Source: Brevibacillus fluminis (GTDB lineage Bacteria; Bacillota; Bacilli; Brevibacillales; Brevibacillaceae). From it: a stretch of DNA of 64,000 nucleotides. The stretch covers positions 1-64,000 of the forward strand of contig NZ_RHHQ01000019.1 in the NCBI RefSeq assembly GCF_003710825.1, written 5' to 3'. Below, one piece after another: positions 35,320 through 42,897 of the stretch. The position numbers and the translations under genes are program-made. The notes under the pieces are model-generated. The model made no database searches. It was not told the origin of the DNA and saw only the letters and a program-made list of their open reading frames with translations. Position 1 is the first letter of the stretch. Each line of letters opens with the position of its first letter.

Positions 35320-36093
35320 ATGAACACACTTGTAGAAAAAGATGTTGTCATTCAAGCAAGAGACCTGTCCGTCTCCTACGGTGAAAAAAAGGCGGTCAAA
35401 AATATCAATCTCGATATCCAGCGCAATTCGGTAATGGCGTTTATCGGCCCATCCGGCTGCGGTAAGTCGACGTTTTTGCGCAGCATCAACAGGATGAACG
35501 ATCTGATTCCATCCTGCAAGGTGACCGGTTCGATCGAAATCGACGGAATTGCCATCAACGATCCGAAGGTGAACATCGAGGCGCTGCGCGAGATCGTGGG
35601 CATGGTGTTCCAACGGCCGAACCCGTTCTTCAAGTCGATTTATGAAAATATCGCGTTCGCGCCCCGATTCCACGGCATCAAAGGGAAGGCACAGCTCGAT
35701 GAGATTGTGGAACAGAGCCTTCGCAAGGCAGCGCTCTGGGATGAAGTGAAGGATCGCCTGAATGCATCCGCATTGTCGCTGTCCGGTGGCCAGCAGCAGC
35801 GGCTGTGCATTGCGCGTACGATTGCGGTTCGCCCCTCCATCCTGCTTTTGGATGAACCAGCGTCCGCGCTTGACCCGATCTCCACGATGAAGATCGAGGA
35901 GCTGATTACCGAACTGAAGGAAGAGTACACGATCGTCATCGTAACGCACAACATGCATCAGGCTGCAAGGATATCCGATCAAACGGCATTCTTCCTGATG
36001 GGGGAGCTAGTGGAAGTAAACGACACATCAACACTGTTTACCAACCCTGCGGATAAAAAAACAGAAGAGTATATTACAGGACGTTTTGGTTGA
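35320..36093 (+). CDS. pstB: Phosphate ABC transporter ATP-binding protein
   Basis: Energises phosphate uptake. The 257 residues hold Walker A GPSGCGKST, the PstB-specific INRMNDLIPSC, signature LSGGQQQR and Walker B LLLDEPASALDP. ATG 35320 is preferred because homologues start near here; its ribosome site is distant (GAGAGGGAT), and an in-frame GTG at 35284 overlaps pstA. No phoU follows. Confidence 0.95.
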   Translation: MNTLVEKDVVIQARDLSVSYGEKKAVKNINLDIQRNSVMAFIGPSGCGKSTFLRSINRMNDLIPSCKVTGSIEIDGIAINDPKVNIEALREIVGMVFQRPNPFFKSIYENIAFAPRFHGIKGKAQLDEIVEQSLRKAALWDEVKDRLNASALSLSGGQQQRLCIARTIAVRPSILLLDEPASALDPISTMKIEELITELKEEYTIVIVTHNMHQAARISDQTAFFLMGELVEVNDTSTLFTNPADKKTEEYITGRFG

Positions 36094-36097
36094 TGGA

Positions 36098-36133
36098 AAC
36101 ACCGGCACACATAGAGATGCCGGTGTTTTTTAT
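36098..36133 (+). terminator. pst operon terminator
   Basis: Perfect 10-bp stem AACACCGGCA / TGCCGGTGTT and T-run. Confidence 0.93.
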
Positions 36134-36316
36134 TTTGGGTTTGACCGAATTAGTATAATTTTTCAGCAAAATTTCCAAGATAATATTCACCGGACTGACT
36201 CGGAGAGTTATATAATCGAGATTTAGATGACTCTTTTTTGCGAAAAAGACGACCCGCGAGAAAAAGTGCGACTTTTTTGCGTGGACAAACATATAGTGAA
36301 GTAGGAGCGTGAAGAG
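36134..36316 (+). promoter_or_regulatory. Region before the CPBP protease gene
   Basis: Contains a possible promoter (TTCACC, 17 bp, TATATA near 36190-36220) and two small hairpins, CTTTTTTGCGAAAAAG and AAAAAGTGCGACTTTTTT (about 36230-36285). The second ends in a T-run and could attenuate transcription into the downstream gene. Confidence 0.45.
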
Positions 36317-37291
36317 ATGCAAGTACGACTGGGGCTGCAACCTGAGCTGCATCCGCGAAAGGAACGGGCAGTGACATGGGCGGTATTGATGCTCGCTGCC
36401 TATCTGCTTCAATTCGTCGTGGAGTGGGCCTTTATTCGTTTTACAAAGGACGATCATGGCCAATGGATGGCCTATACGGTGGAAACCCCAGAGGGATGGC
36501 TGAATGCTGCATTGATCGTTTCATTGCTGTTCGGACTTGTTTGTGCCGTCGGATTCGTCTGGCGATTCTTTCGCAGAGAACGCCTCCACAGCGTCCTGTG
36601 GCAGGGCCAAGGCTTGACGGGGACCGATTTTCTCTATACGCTCGCGTGGCTGCAAGTGTTGTTGGTTGCTCAATATTTGGTGTACGGCTTTTTCGTAGCG
36701 TTTCCGATTTTTCCTGAAGGATCGGTAGGAGGTCTGCTCGAATCGGCATCGTTTCAACTCAGCATCTTGCTGATCGCTGTTTTTCAGTATTGGGGAAGAT
36801 GGGCCGATCTGGGCTTTCGCAAACCGAAAAACATCGGACGCATGGTGTTGATGCTAATCTTGCTGATGGGATTCATTCTGTTCGTGTTGGACATGTTGGT
36901 CACGACGCCGCTTTCCCAGTTTTTTGACCTTTCGCTCGTATCGGAGCGGCAGGATCAGATTGAATCGGAGATCATGCAGGCCAAGTCATACGATTGGGTA
37001 CATGGCATTATGTCCATCCTCATGACAGGCGTGTTGGTGCCAATCGCCGAAGAGATTTTGTTCCGCGGCGTGATCCAGACGAGCCTTGTCAAACGATGGG
37101 GTGCTTTCTGGGGGATTGCGATCAGCAGCATCTGGTTTGCCTCTGTGCATATCGATATCGCCCTGTTTGTGCCGCTGTTTACGATCAGTTTGGCAATCGG
37201 TTATTTGCGCCACCGGTTTAACAGCATCTGGGGTGCAATTATTTTGCATAGCTTGAACAATTTGGTCAGCGTCATCTTTTATTTCAACTAA
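36317..37291 (+). CDS. CPBP family intramembrane metalloprotease
   Basis: A 324-residue polytopic protein with about eight helices. The Abi/CAAX-protease motifs lie in the last third: EEILFRG (Glu-Glu and Arg), a His in FASVHID, and HSLNNL. Such enzymes cleave prenylated or small substrate peptides, or give self-immunity to bacteriocins; the substrate here is unknown. It precedes yaaL by 25 bp, so yaaL and bofA may be read from the same transcript. Confidence 0.88.
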   Translation: MQVRLGLQPELHPRKERAVTWAVLMLAAYLLQFVVEWAFIRFTKDDHGQWMAYTVETPEGWLNAALIVSLLFGLVCAVGFVWRFFRRERLHSVLWQGQGLTGTDFLYTLAWLQVLLVAQYLVYGFFVAFPIFPEGSVGGLLESASFQLSILLIAVFQYWGRWADLGFRKPKNIGRMVLMLILLMGFILFVLDMLVTTPLSQFFDLSLVSERQDQIESEIMQAKSYDWVHGIMSILMTGVLVPIAEEILFRGVIQTSLVKRWGAFWGIAISSIWFASVHIDIALFVPLFTISLAIGYLRHRFNSIWGAIILHSLNNLVSVIFYFN

Positions 37292-37316
37292 TTGGCGATA
37301 AGAGGGGCGGGGTACC

Positions 37317-37547
37317 GTGAAATGGTGGAAGCGGAAGAACGTGGAGGCGCAAAGGGAGGAACGCCCTCCCTTATGGTCTCTGCAGGAAGCAGTCGAGCAG
37401 GCGAAGCGCGATTGGCAAAATGCGCATCATTACATCAACGGTTCTGAGCGGGATGTCCAAATCGACAACGGCATTTACTACTTAAAGCTCACGGAGAAAC
37501 GATACATGTTCCTTTTGCAGCAGGCGCGCCGTGAGCGAGGTTTGTGA
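37317..37547 (+). CDS. yaaL: YaaL family (DUF2508) protein
   Basis: A 76-residue hydrophilic protein of unknown function, identified by family-like sequence (SLQEAVEQAKRDWQNAHHYIN) and by its place between recR and bofA. Starts at GTG 37317 behind GAGGGGCGGGG. Family-2 repeat copy 1 begins 2 bp after its stop codon. Confidence 0.85.
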   Translation: MKWWKRKNVEAQREERPPLWSLQEAVEQAKRDWQNAHHYINGSERDVQIDNGIYYLKLTEKRYMFLLQQARRERGL

Positions 37548-37548
37548 T

Positions 37549-37697
37549 CGTATAAGAATTTATAAGTGCTTGCGCTTATAAATTCTGGAGCGGAAGACGG
37601 AGTACCTCAGCGTTACTTCCAGCATAGGCATCGGTAAAAACTTCCACAGATCGAAGGATCTGCTTCTTGAAAGGACTTCTGAAAGAAGTTTTTCTTA
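37549..37697 (+). repeat. Family-2 dispersed repeat, copy 1 (with 39-bp insert)
   Basis: Matches the reverse complement of 49031-49140 at 109 of 110 positions by eye, interrupted by a 39-bp insert at 37597-37635. Order of structures: hairpin GAATTTATAAG / CTTATAAATTC; GGAAG / CTTCC; CAGATC-GAAG-GATCTG; ACTTC-TGAAA-GAAGT followed by TTTTTC, which resembles a terminator. Lies between yaaL and bofA. Confidence 0.9.
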
Positions 37698-37723
37698 GCA
37701 ATCCAGGTACAGGAGGGGCCGGC

Positions 37724-37990
37724 ATGGGATTGGAATGGGGCATAGGGATTGTGATCGTTGGTTTTCTGTTGGTCGTAGCGGCGAGCAAATCGGTGACCAA
37801 ACCGCTGCGCTGGGCCGGCGTGCTGGCTCTGCAATTCGTCATAGGCGCCGTGCTGCTGTTTTTCGCCAATATCATCGGAGAGATGGCGGGGTATCATATC
37901 CCGATTAATCCGGTGACCGCATTTTTGACCGGTTTTTTGCGTATTCCCGGTGTTTTGGCAATGGTGGTTATCAAGCTGTATCTGGTTTAA
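37724..37990 (+). CDS. bofA: Pro-sigma-K processing inhibitor BofA
   Basis: An 88-residue membrane protein that, with SpoIVFA, holds the SpoIVFB protease inactive in the forespore outer membrane until the engulfed spore signals. Two hydrophobic segments (residues 5-20, 30-55) and the conserved tail NPVTAFLTGFLRIPGVLAMVVIKLYL are present. GGAGGGG selects ATG 37724; the longer frame from 37667 starts inside the family-2 repeat. Position after yaaL is conserved. Confidence 0.93.
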   Translation: MGLEWGIGIVIVGFLLVVAASKSVTKPLRWAGVLALQFVIGAVLLFFANIIGEMAGYHIPINPVTAFLTGFLRIPGVLAMVVIKLYLV

Positions 37991-38505
37991 CCGTCTGTCA
38001 GCATAAAGGATATGGTGGCGCTGTCGTATTTAATCCGGCAGCGTTTTGGTTTGCCTAGCGACATTACTAGCGCGGCAAGGCGCGGAATACAGAGAACTAG
38101 AGAGCCTAGCACGAGCGCAATCCCATAGCTCGGGGGAAGCCAAACGTATAGCGCAGCAGCAACTAGCAGGCTGCCCGTGCAGACGGTGACCTCAACACCG
38201 CGAAAAAAGGAAAGGGATATCGGCATTGGCGTCGATACGCCCCACCACGGCGAGAACAGCATGACGAGTGAGAGCTTGGTGGTATGCGAGTGCGCGTAGG
38301 CGTAGAGACGATACAGGAAAAAGTGCAAAAATGGCACAGCAGCCACGACGGATAAGGAAATGAACAATTTTCCAAGCGGAATCGCCGTCAAGCGCGCCGT
38401 CACGAACAAGCCGATGATTAAAAGCAAAAGTTGGATAGCTGGTCCGATTAGCCGCCAACGCAGCCGGAAAATTAGCTTGTAGCTGTAAATCGTCTGTTCC
38501 TTCAT
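37987..38505 (-). CDS. Membrane protein, possibly a degenerate DUF3267 member
   Basis: A 172-residue protein with about four hydrophobic segments (residues 25-45, 50-65, 105-145). AAAGGGGG lies four bases before ATG 38505; an upstream ATG at 38520 is in frame. Layout and the ending (KRCRIKYDSATISFMLTD) recall DUF3267 putative zincins, but the expected HExxH is replaced by HFFLYRLYAYAH, so activity is doubtful. It is divergent from the epimerase cluster and the Fur-box-like site lies in the shared promoter region. Its end touches the bofA stop. Confidence 0.55.
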   Translation of the reverse strand: MKEQTIYSYKLIFRLRWRLIGPAIQLLLLIIGLFVTARLTAIPLGKLFISLSVVAAVPFLHFFLYRLYAYAHSHTTKLSLVMLFSPWWGVSTPMPISLSFFRGVEVTVCTGSLLVAAALYVWLPPSYGIALVLGSLVLCIPRLAALVMSLGKPKRCRIKYDSATISFMLTDG

Positions 38506-38519
38506 AGGGCCCCCTTTCA

Positions 38520-38574
38520 TTGACAGAGCGGAAAAGTGGAATTATAATGAGTGCATCAATGAGAATGATTATCA
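38520..38574 (+). promoter_or_regulatory. Full-consensus promoter with Fur-box-like palindrome
   Basis: TTGACA (38520-38525), exactly 17 bp, TATAAT (38543-38548): every -35 and -10 base matches consensus. TGAGAAT-G-ATTATCA at 38560-38574 is one mismatch from the Fur 7-1-7 box and would cover the transcription start. A long 5' leader follows, with CTTGCTTC / GAAGCAAG able to pair across 30 nt (38595-38640). Confidence 0.75.
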
Positions 38575-38709
38575 AAAAATGAATGAAAGATGCGCTTGCT
38601 TCTGTCTTCATCGTACCGTTTACGGGAGAAAGGAAGCAAGTCTCATCATAAAAACGGGTCGGTGGCACTGCCATCGACTTTGTCTTGGATGATGGAGCGA
38701 AAACATCGT

Positions 38710-39660
38710 ATGAACATATTGATTACCGGTGGAGCCGGCTTTATTGGCGCAAATTTATGCAGATTTCTTTTGGAGCAGCACAAAGCGGAGCGGGTGATCG
38801 CAGTCGATTCGTTCCATTCGTACTACGATCCGGCGATCAAACGCAAACGCATGGCTTTACTGGAAAAACTACCCGGATTTTGCTTGGTTGAAACAGACAT
38901 TTTGGACACGGCTGCGATGAGTCAACTGATGGAAAAGGAAAAACCCGATGCCATCATCCACCTTGCTGCGATTCCCGGCGTACGCGGTTCGCTCGATGAT
39001 CCGCTGGGTTATGTCGATGTTGACGTCAAAGGAACCGTACAAATGCTCGAACTGGCTCGCAAGTATGGGATTGCTCGAATCGTGGCAGCGTCTTCCTCAT
39101 CCGTATACGGCGAAAGGGCGGTTGACCGCTCTTTTTGCGAAAGTGAACCCGATTTGAATCCGATTTCGCCGTATGCAGCCAGCAAAGCAGCGGCGGAGCT
39201 GTTTTGCCGGACGTATACGCAGCTCTACGGGATGCATGTGACGGCACTCCGGTTTTTCACGGTGTACGGACCCGGTCAACGTCCCGACATGGCCATCTCC
39301 AAGTTTGTGAAAAGCATCATGGAGGACAAACCAATTACCGTATTCGACCTGCAATCGGTCCGAGACTATACGTATGTCGATGACATCGTGCGAGGGATTT
39401 GGGCCGCCGTACAACAGGCAAACGGCTGGCAAGTCTACAATTTGGGTAGCGGACATCCGGTCAGTCTATTGGAGTTGGTGCGTCTGCTAGAACAAACGAC
39501 GGGAAAAAGCGCTCATATGCAGCGGCAAGGGGCACAACCTGGGGATGTGAGCGGCACATGGGCGAATACCGAACAGGCCCGCGAACGATTGGGATGGAGC
39601 GCCGAGGTTTCTTTGCCCGATGGATTGCGACGGTATGTTGAGTGGTGGTTGCGGCAATGA
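38710..39660 (+). CDS. NAD-dependent sugar-nucleotide epimerase/dehydratase
   Basis: A 316-residue extended SDR enzyme. Rossmann start GGAGFIGANLC (residues 8-18), Ser/Tyr/Lys active site in AASSSSVYGE and YAASKAAAE, and substrate-domain motif TVYGPGQRPDMAI. Closest in pattern to UDP-glucose or UDP-glucuronate 4-epimerases. ATG 38710 begins the conserved sequence; the ribosome site (GATGGAGC) is poorly spaced. First gene of a tightly overlapping five-gene cluster. Confidence 0.88.
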   Translation: MNILITGGAGFIGANLCRFLLEQHKAERVIAVDSFHSYYDPAIKRKRMALLEKLPGFCLVETDILDTAAMSQLMEKEKPDAIIHLAAIPGVRGSLDDPLGYVDVDVKGTVQMLELARKYGIARIVAASSSSVYGERAVDRSFCESEPDLNPISPYAASKAAAELFCRTYTQLYGMHVTALRFFTVYGPGQRPDMAISKFVKSIMEDKPITVFDLQSVRDYTYVDDIVRGIWAAVQQANGWQVYNLGSGHPVSLLELVRLLEQTTGKSAHMQRQGAQPGDVSGTWANTEQARERLGWSAEVSLPDGLRRYVEWWLRQ

Positions 39661-40622
39661 AGCGAAAAATTCTTTTTTGGGCGGCCTGGTGTCTAATCTT
39701 GGTCTCCGCTTATTTGGCGGTGACCCAATTAAACGGGGCAGAATTATGGGAAGGCGCGAAGCGACTGGCGGAGCATTGGTGGCTGCTTGTGCTGATGGCT
39801 GTATGCTATGCCGCCGCATTTTGGCTGCGGAGCGTAGGTTGGCAGATCCAAATGGGGAAAACGGAAGGCAAACGGGCAACCGTCGAACAATTGTGGCTGT
39901 ACCATCATATCGGCTTATTTTTGAACCATATCTTGCCTATCAAGGGTGGTGAGCTGGCCAGAGCGGGTTTGCTCAAAGCCAAGCACCACCTTGATTGGGG
40001 GCAATCGCTTTATTCGGTCGGCGTGAACAGGCTGCTCGACATGAGCGCCCTGTTTGTCATCGCCTGCCTGACGATGTTTGTCATCGCGCCTGAGATGCTC
40101 GCAACGTGGTTCGGCATGAAAAACAGCTTTACGCAATTTGCCCCGCTTGTAGCGTTGTCGGTCGTTTACGCTGTTACACGCATGGCTAGACGCTACCAGG
40201 ACAAACTGCCGCCGTTGGTTGGGAAACTGTTGGCGCAGCGGGCAAACGGAAAAGAATGGTGGCTGGCGTTTGCATTCACGGCTCTCGGGTGGATGCTTGA
40301 GGCAGCGGTGATCGGGTCGGTGGTGGTTGGTCTTGGCGGGAGCTTGAGTGCCGTTCAGGCCATGCTTGTCCACGTTCTGACGATCATGGGCCAAACGCTG
40401 CATGTGACGCCGGGCGGCATCGGCACCTATGAGGCGGTCATGTCGACCTTGCTGGTCCAGGTTGCAGGCAAAACGCTTGTTTTTGCACTGCAGGCGGCAA
40501 TTCTGTCGCACGGTTTTAAATTTTTGTATTCCTTCCTGATGGGCGGGTATGCGGCTTGGCGGCTGTCGCTTTCACCGCTTCAGCTATACCGTCAGGCGAA
40601 GGAAGAAAGGGGAGGTGCCTAA
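39657..40622 (+). CDS. UPF0104/LPG-synthetase-like membrane protein
   Basis: A 321-residue protein with eight or so helices, of the lysylphosphatidylglycerol synthase transmembrane family (AglD/MprF N-terminal domain relatives). Conserved pieces: HHIGLFLNHILPIKGGELARAGLL, SVGVNRLLDM and TPGGIGTYEAV. Relatives act with glycosyltransferases in lipid-linked sugar transfer or flipping. Starts at ATG 39657, overlapping the epimerase stop. Confidence 0.85.
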   Translation: MKRKILFWAAWCLILVSAYLAVTQLNGAELWEGAKRLAEHWWLLVLMAVCYAAAFWLRSVGWQIQMGKTEGKRATVEQLWLYHHIGLFLNHILPIKGGELARAGLLKAKHHLDWGQSLYSVGVNRLLDMSALFVIACLTMFVIAPEMLATWFGMKNSFTQFAPLVALSVVYAVTRMARRYQDKLPPLVGKLLAQRANGKEWWLAFAFTALGWMLEAAVIGSVVVGLGGSLSAVQAMLVHVLTIMGQTLHVTPGGIGTYEAVMSTLLVQVAGKTLVFALQAAILSHGFKFLYSFLMGGYAAWRLSLSPLQLYRQAKEERGGA

Positions 40623-42136
40623 TGAAAAAAGCATCCCGGTTCGAAAAGGTGGCCGCGCGCTGTTGGAATGTACTCAACGAAGGGAAGCCATTTACGCCAG
40701 TGTTTATCATCGGCCTCTTTTTGCTTTACCACGCGGGAGAGTGGAGCCAGCTTTCCTTTTGGCAGGATGGGGGAATGGCGTTTCTCTGGACACTGCCGCT
40801 TCTCGCGCTCTATTTTACCTATGATTTTCCCCTGCATTTGCGAACGTTTCTATGGATCCCGTTCGCAGCGGCCTACTGGCTATGGGGAGGCAGCTATTTA
40901 TTTGGTCTGTTCGGGCTGGCAATCGGACTTTATTTCTTTTTTACCGTCATCTTTTGGGGGACGATTTACTATCATTTGCGGATCGGGACGACCTTGTGGA
41001 ATTTCACCCGGTTTTGGAAGCTGGTTTTGAAAAATAGCGATTCTACCAGCGGCAATGCCCAGGAGCAGATTCCCAAATTTTTGACGCTGCTGGTGGTTAT
41101 TGAGTCGGCGTTCCGGCTGCAGGAAATCGGGCATCAGGCGGCAGGGTCGCTCGTTTACCTGTATTTCGCGGCAACGGTTGCGCTTTTTAGCTACCTCGTT
41201 CATCGTCTGCTTTTTACATGGAAACCGAAAGAGTATGAGACATATACACAAAATGCACCGGCCGATAAACCTTTGGCCAAAAAAGTGTATATGGTAGTAA
41301 TAGATGGCTGCAATAAAGACCGTCTGGAGGTTGCTAGATCGCCGTTTTTGGACTGGCTCAAGGAAAACGGAACCGAGTTTCGGAATATGGAGACGGTTTA
41401 CCCTGCCCGGACGGTTGTCTGCTTTTCGTCCATGTTTACTGGGACATACCCGCGCTATCATGGGATAAAAAGCAACATGGTCTACAAACACGGCATTAAT
41501 ACGGAAAGTATTTTCGACTGCCTGCGCGCGATCGGCAAAAAAGGAATTATGCTGGCGGTTGCCCATCTGGTTGATGCATTTGGCGACGATGTCTACACAT
41601 ACACGGCTGTGACCAAAAACGATGTGGTCGACACCAAAATCATCAATCGTGCAAAGCAGATCGTCGAGGAAGAAGATCCGGATTTGCTGATCGTGCAGCT
41701 GATCTCGACCGACCAGACCGGCCACAGCCGCGGCGTATTTTACGATGAGTATTTGGAGAAAATTGCGGAGGCAGACGCACTCGTCGCTGATTTTTATGAA
41801 TGGTTGAAAGCGCGCGGCGAGTTGGAGGATGCCGCTTTCATCGTATGCGCCGATCATGGACAATCCGATGGTATCGGGGGGCATGGCCATTTGGATGAAG
41901 GAGAGCGATTCGTACCGTTCATCGTCCATGGGCCCATGATTGAAAAGGGAGTCAAGGTGGACTCCTGGCAATCGCTAGTCAGCGTTGCGCCAACGATCGC
42001 CTATCTGATGGGGGCACCGTATCCGAAAGAAGCTCGCGGGCCTGTATTAACCGATGCGATTGCACCTTCCACTTTGCAAACAGGAGAGAAAACGAATGGC
42101 AGAGCAGATTCTTACTATCGTCATTCCGGCGCGTAA
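40622..42136 (+). CDS. Alkaline phosphatase superfamily protein, membrane-anchored
   Basis: A 504-residue protein: five to six helices in residues 25-190, then a type-I phosphodiesterase/nucleotide pyrophosphatase domain. Metal and nucleophile motifs are VVIDGC near residue 225, a Thr in PARTVVCFSSMFTGTYPRYHG, STDQTGHSRG, and ADHGQSDGIGGHGHLDEGE. May cleave a phosphodiester or remove a phosphate from a lipid or sugar carrier (inference). Starts at ATG 40622, sharing a base with the previous stop; its 3' end overlaps the next gene by 41 bp. Confidence 0.86.
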   Translation: MKKASRFEKVAARCWNVLNEGKPFTPVFIIGLFLLYHAGEWSQLSFWQDGGMAFLWTLPLLALYFTYDFPLHLRTFLWIPFAAAYWLWGGSYLFGLFGLAIGLYFFFTVIFWGTIYYHLRIGTTLWNFTRFWKLVLKNSDSTSGNAQEQIPKFLTLLVVIESAFRLQEIGHQAAGSLVYLYFAATVALFSYLVHRLLFTWKPKEYETYTQNAPADKPLAKKVYMVVIDGCNKDRLEVARSPFLDWLKENGTEFRNMETVYPARTVVCFSSMFTGTYPRYHGIKSNMVYKHGINTESIFDCLRAIGKKGIMLAVAHLVDAFGDDVYTYTAVTKNDVVDTKIINRAKQIVEEEDPDLLIVQLISTDQTGHSRGVFYDEYLEKIAEADALVADFYEWLKARGELEDAAFIVCADHGQSDGIGGHGHLDEGERFVPFIVHGPMIEKGVKVDSWQSLVSVAPTIAYLMGAPYPKEARGPVLTDAIAPSTLQTGEKTNGRADSYYRHSGA

Positions 42137-42893
42137 CGAAGAAGGTGCGATTGGCGAAGTAATTCGTAAAGTACCGAGAAGCTTTCACCCCGCTGTGCAT
42201 GTGAAAGTGATGGTGGTTGACGATGGCTCAACCGACCGGACCGTCGAGGTGGCACGCGCTGCCGGGGCTGATGATATTTATACGATGCCGACCAATACCG
42301 GACTTGGGGCTGCTGTCCGGTCAGGGTTGCGGGAGGCGTACGAACGCGGAGCCGACTATGCAGTGATGATCGATGCGGACAATGAGTATCCTGCGGAGCA
42401 GATCCCCGAGCTGGTTGCCCCTTTGCTTGATGACGAGGCGGATTATGTGATGGGTTCCCGTTTTATGGGCACAATAAAAGGAATGAAAGTGCATCGGCGC
42501 TGGGGCAATTATGTGTTCACCCTGATCCAGATGATTTTGCTGCGTCGCTTGATTTATGACGGGCAATCCGGCATGCGGGCATTCTCCCGAGCTGCGCTGG
42601 CTGATTTGGAGATCATCCATGACTATAATTACGCCCAGGTGATGACGCTTAATCTTGTACGCAAAGGCTATCGGATGAAGGAAATCCCGATTCGCTACCA
42701 GGTGCGGATGACAGGCACCTCTTTTATCCGGTTTTGGGCTTACCTGTCCAAAGTGATTCCGGCGATCTGGCGCGAGATGAGACGTCCTGTTCATCCGGGA
42801 ATCCGGCGTACGGCAAAAGGGGGCCGCACATTCCTTGTGTCAACGGAAGCTGAGGCTGATTTCATCTACAACCAACAAAAAAACGCAAAATAG
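42096..42893 (+). CDS. Family 2 glycosyltransferase (DPM1/polyprenyl-phosphate type)
   Basis: A 265-residue GT-A enzyme. VIPARNEEGAIGEV, VVDDGSTDRTVEVA, the DADNEYPAEQI metal motif and GSRFMGTIKG are diagnostic of dolichol-phosphate-mannose-synthase-like transferases, which load a sugar onto a lipid carrier. No C-terminal membrane helices, so it is cytoplasmic or peripheral. AGGAGAG precedes ATG 42096 inside the phosphatase gene. Confidence 0.9.
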   Translation: MAEQILTIVIPARNEEGAIGEVIRKVPRSFHPAVHVKVMVVDDGSTDRTVEVARAAGADDIYTMPTNTGLGAAVRSGLREAYERGADYAVMIDADNEYPAEQIPELVAPLLDDEADYVMGSRFMGTIKGMKVHRRWGNYVFTLIQMILLRRLIYDGQSGMRAFSRAALADLEIIHDYNYAQVMTLNLVRKGYRMKEIPIRYQVRMTGTSFIRFWAYLSKVIPAIWREMRRPVHPGIRRTAKGGRTFLVSTEAEADFIYNQQKNAK

Positions 42894-42897
42894 CCTC

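Noticed and set aside
36074..36463. 129-codon - frame across the pst terminator and CPBP start
   Set aside because: Spans a strong terminator and a promoter region and is antisense to the protease gene start; no coding character.
37667..37723. N-terminal extension of BofA beginning LKGLLKEVFL
   Set aside because: It is family-2 repeat sequence; the same peptide appears in the reverse copy at 49 kb, and GGAGGGG marks ATG 37724 as the start.
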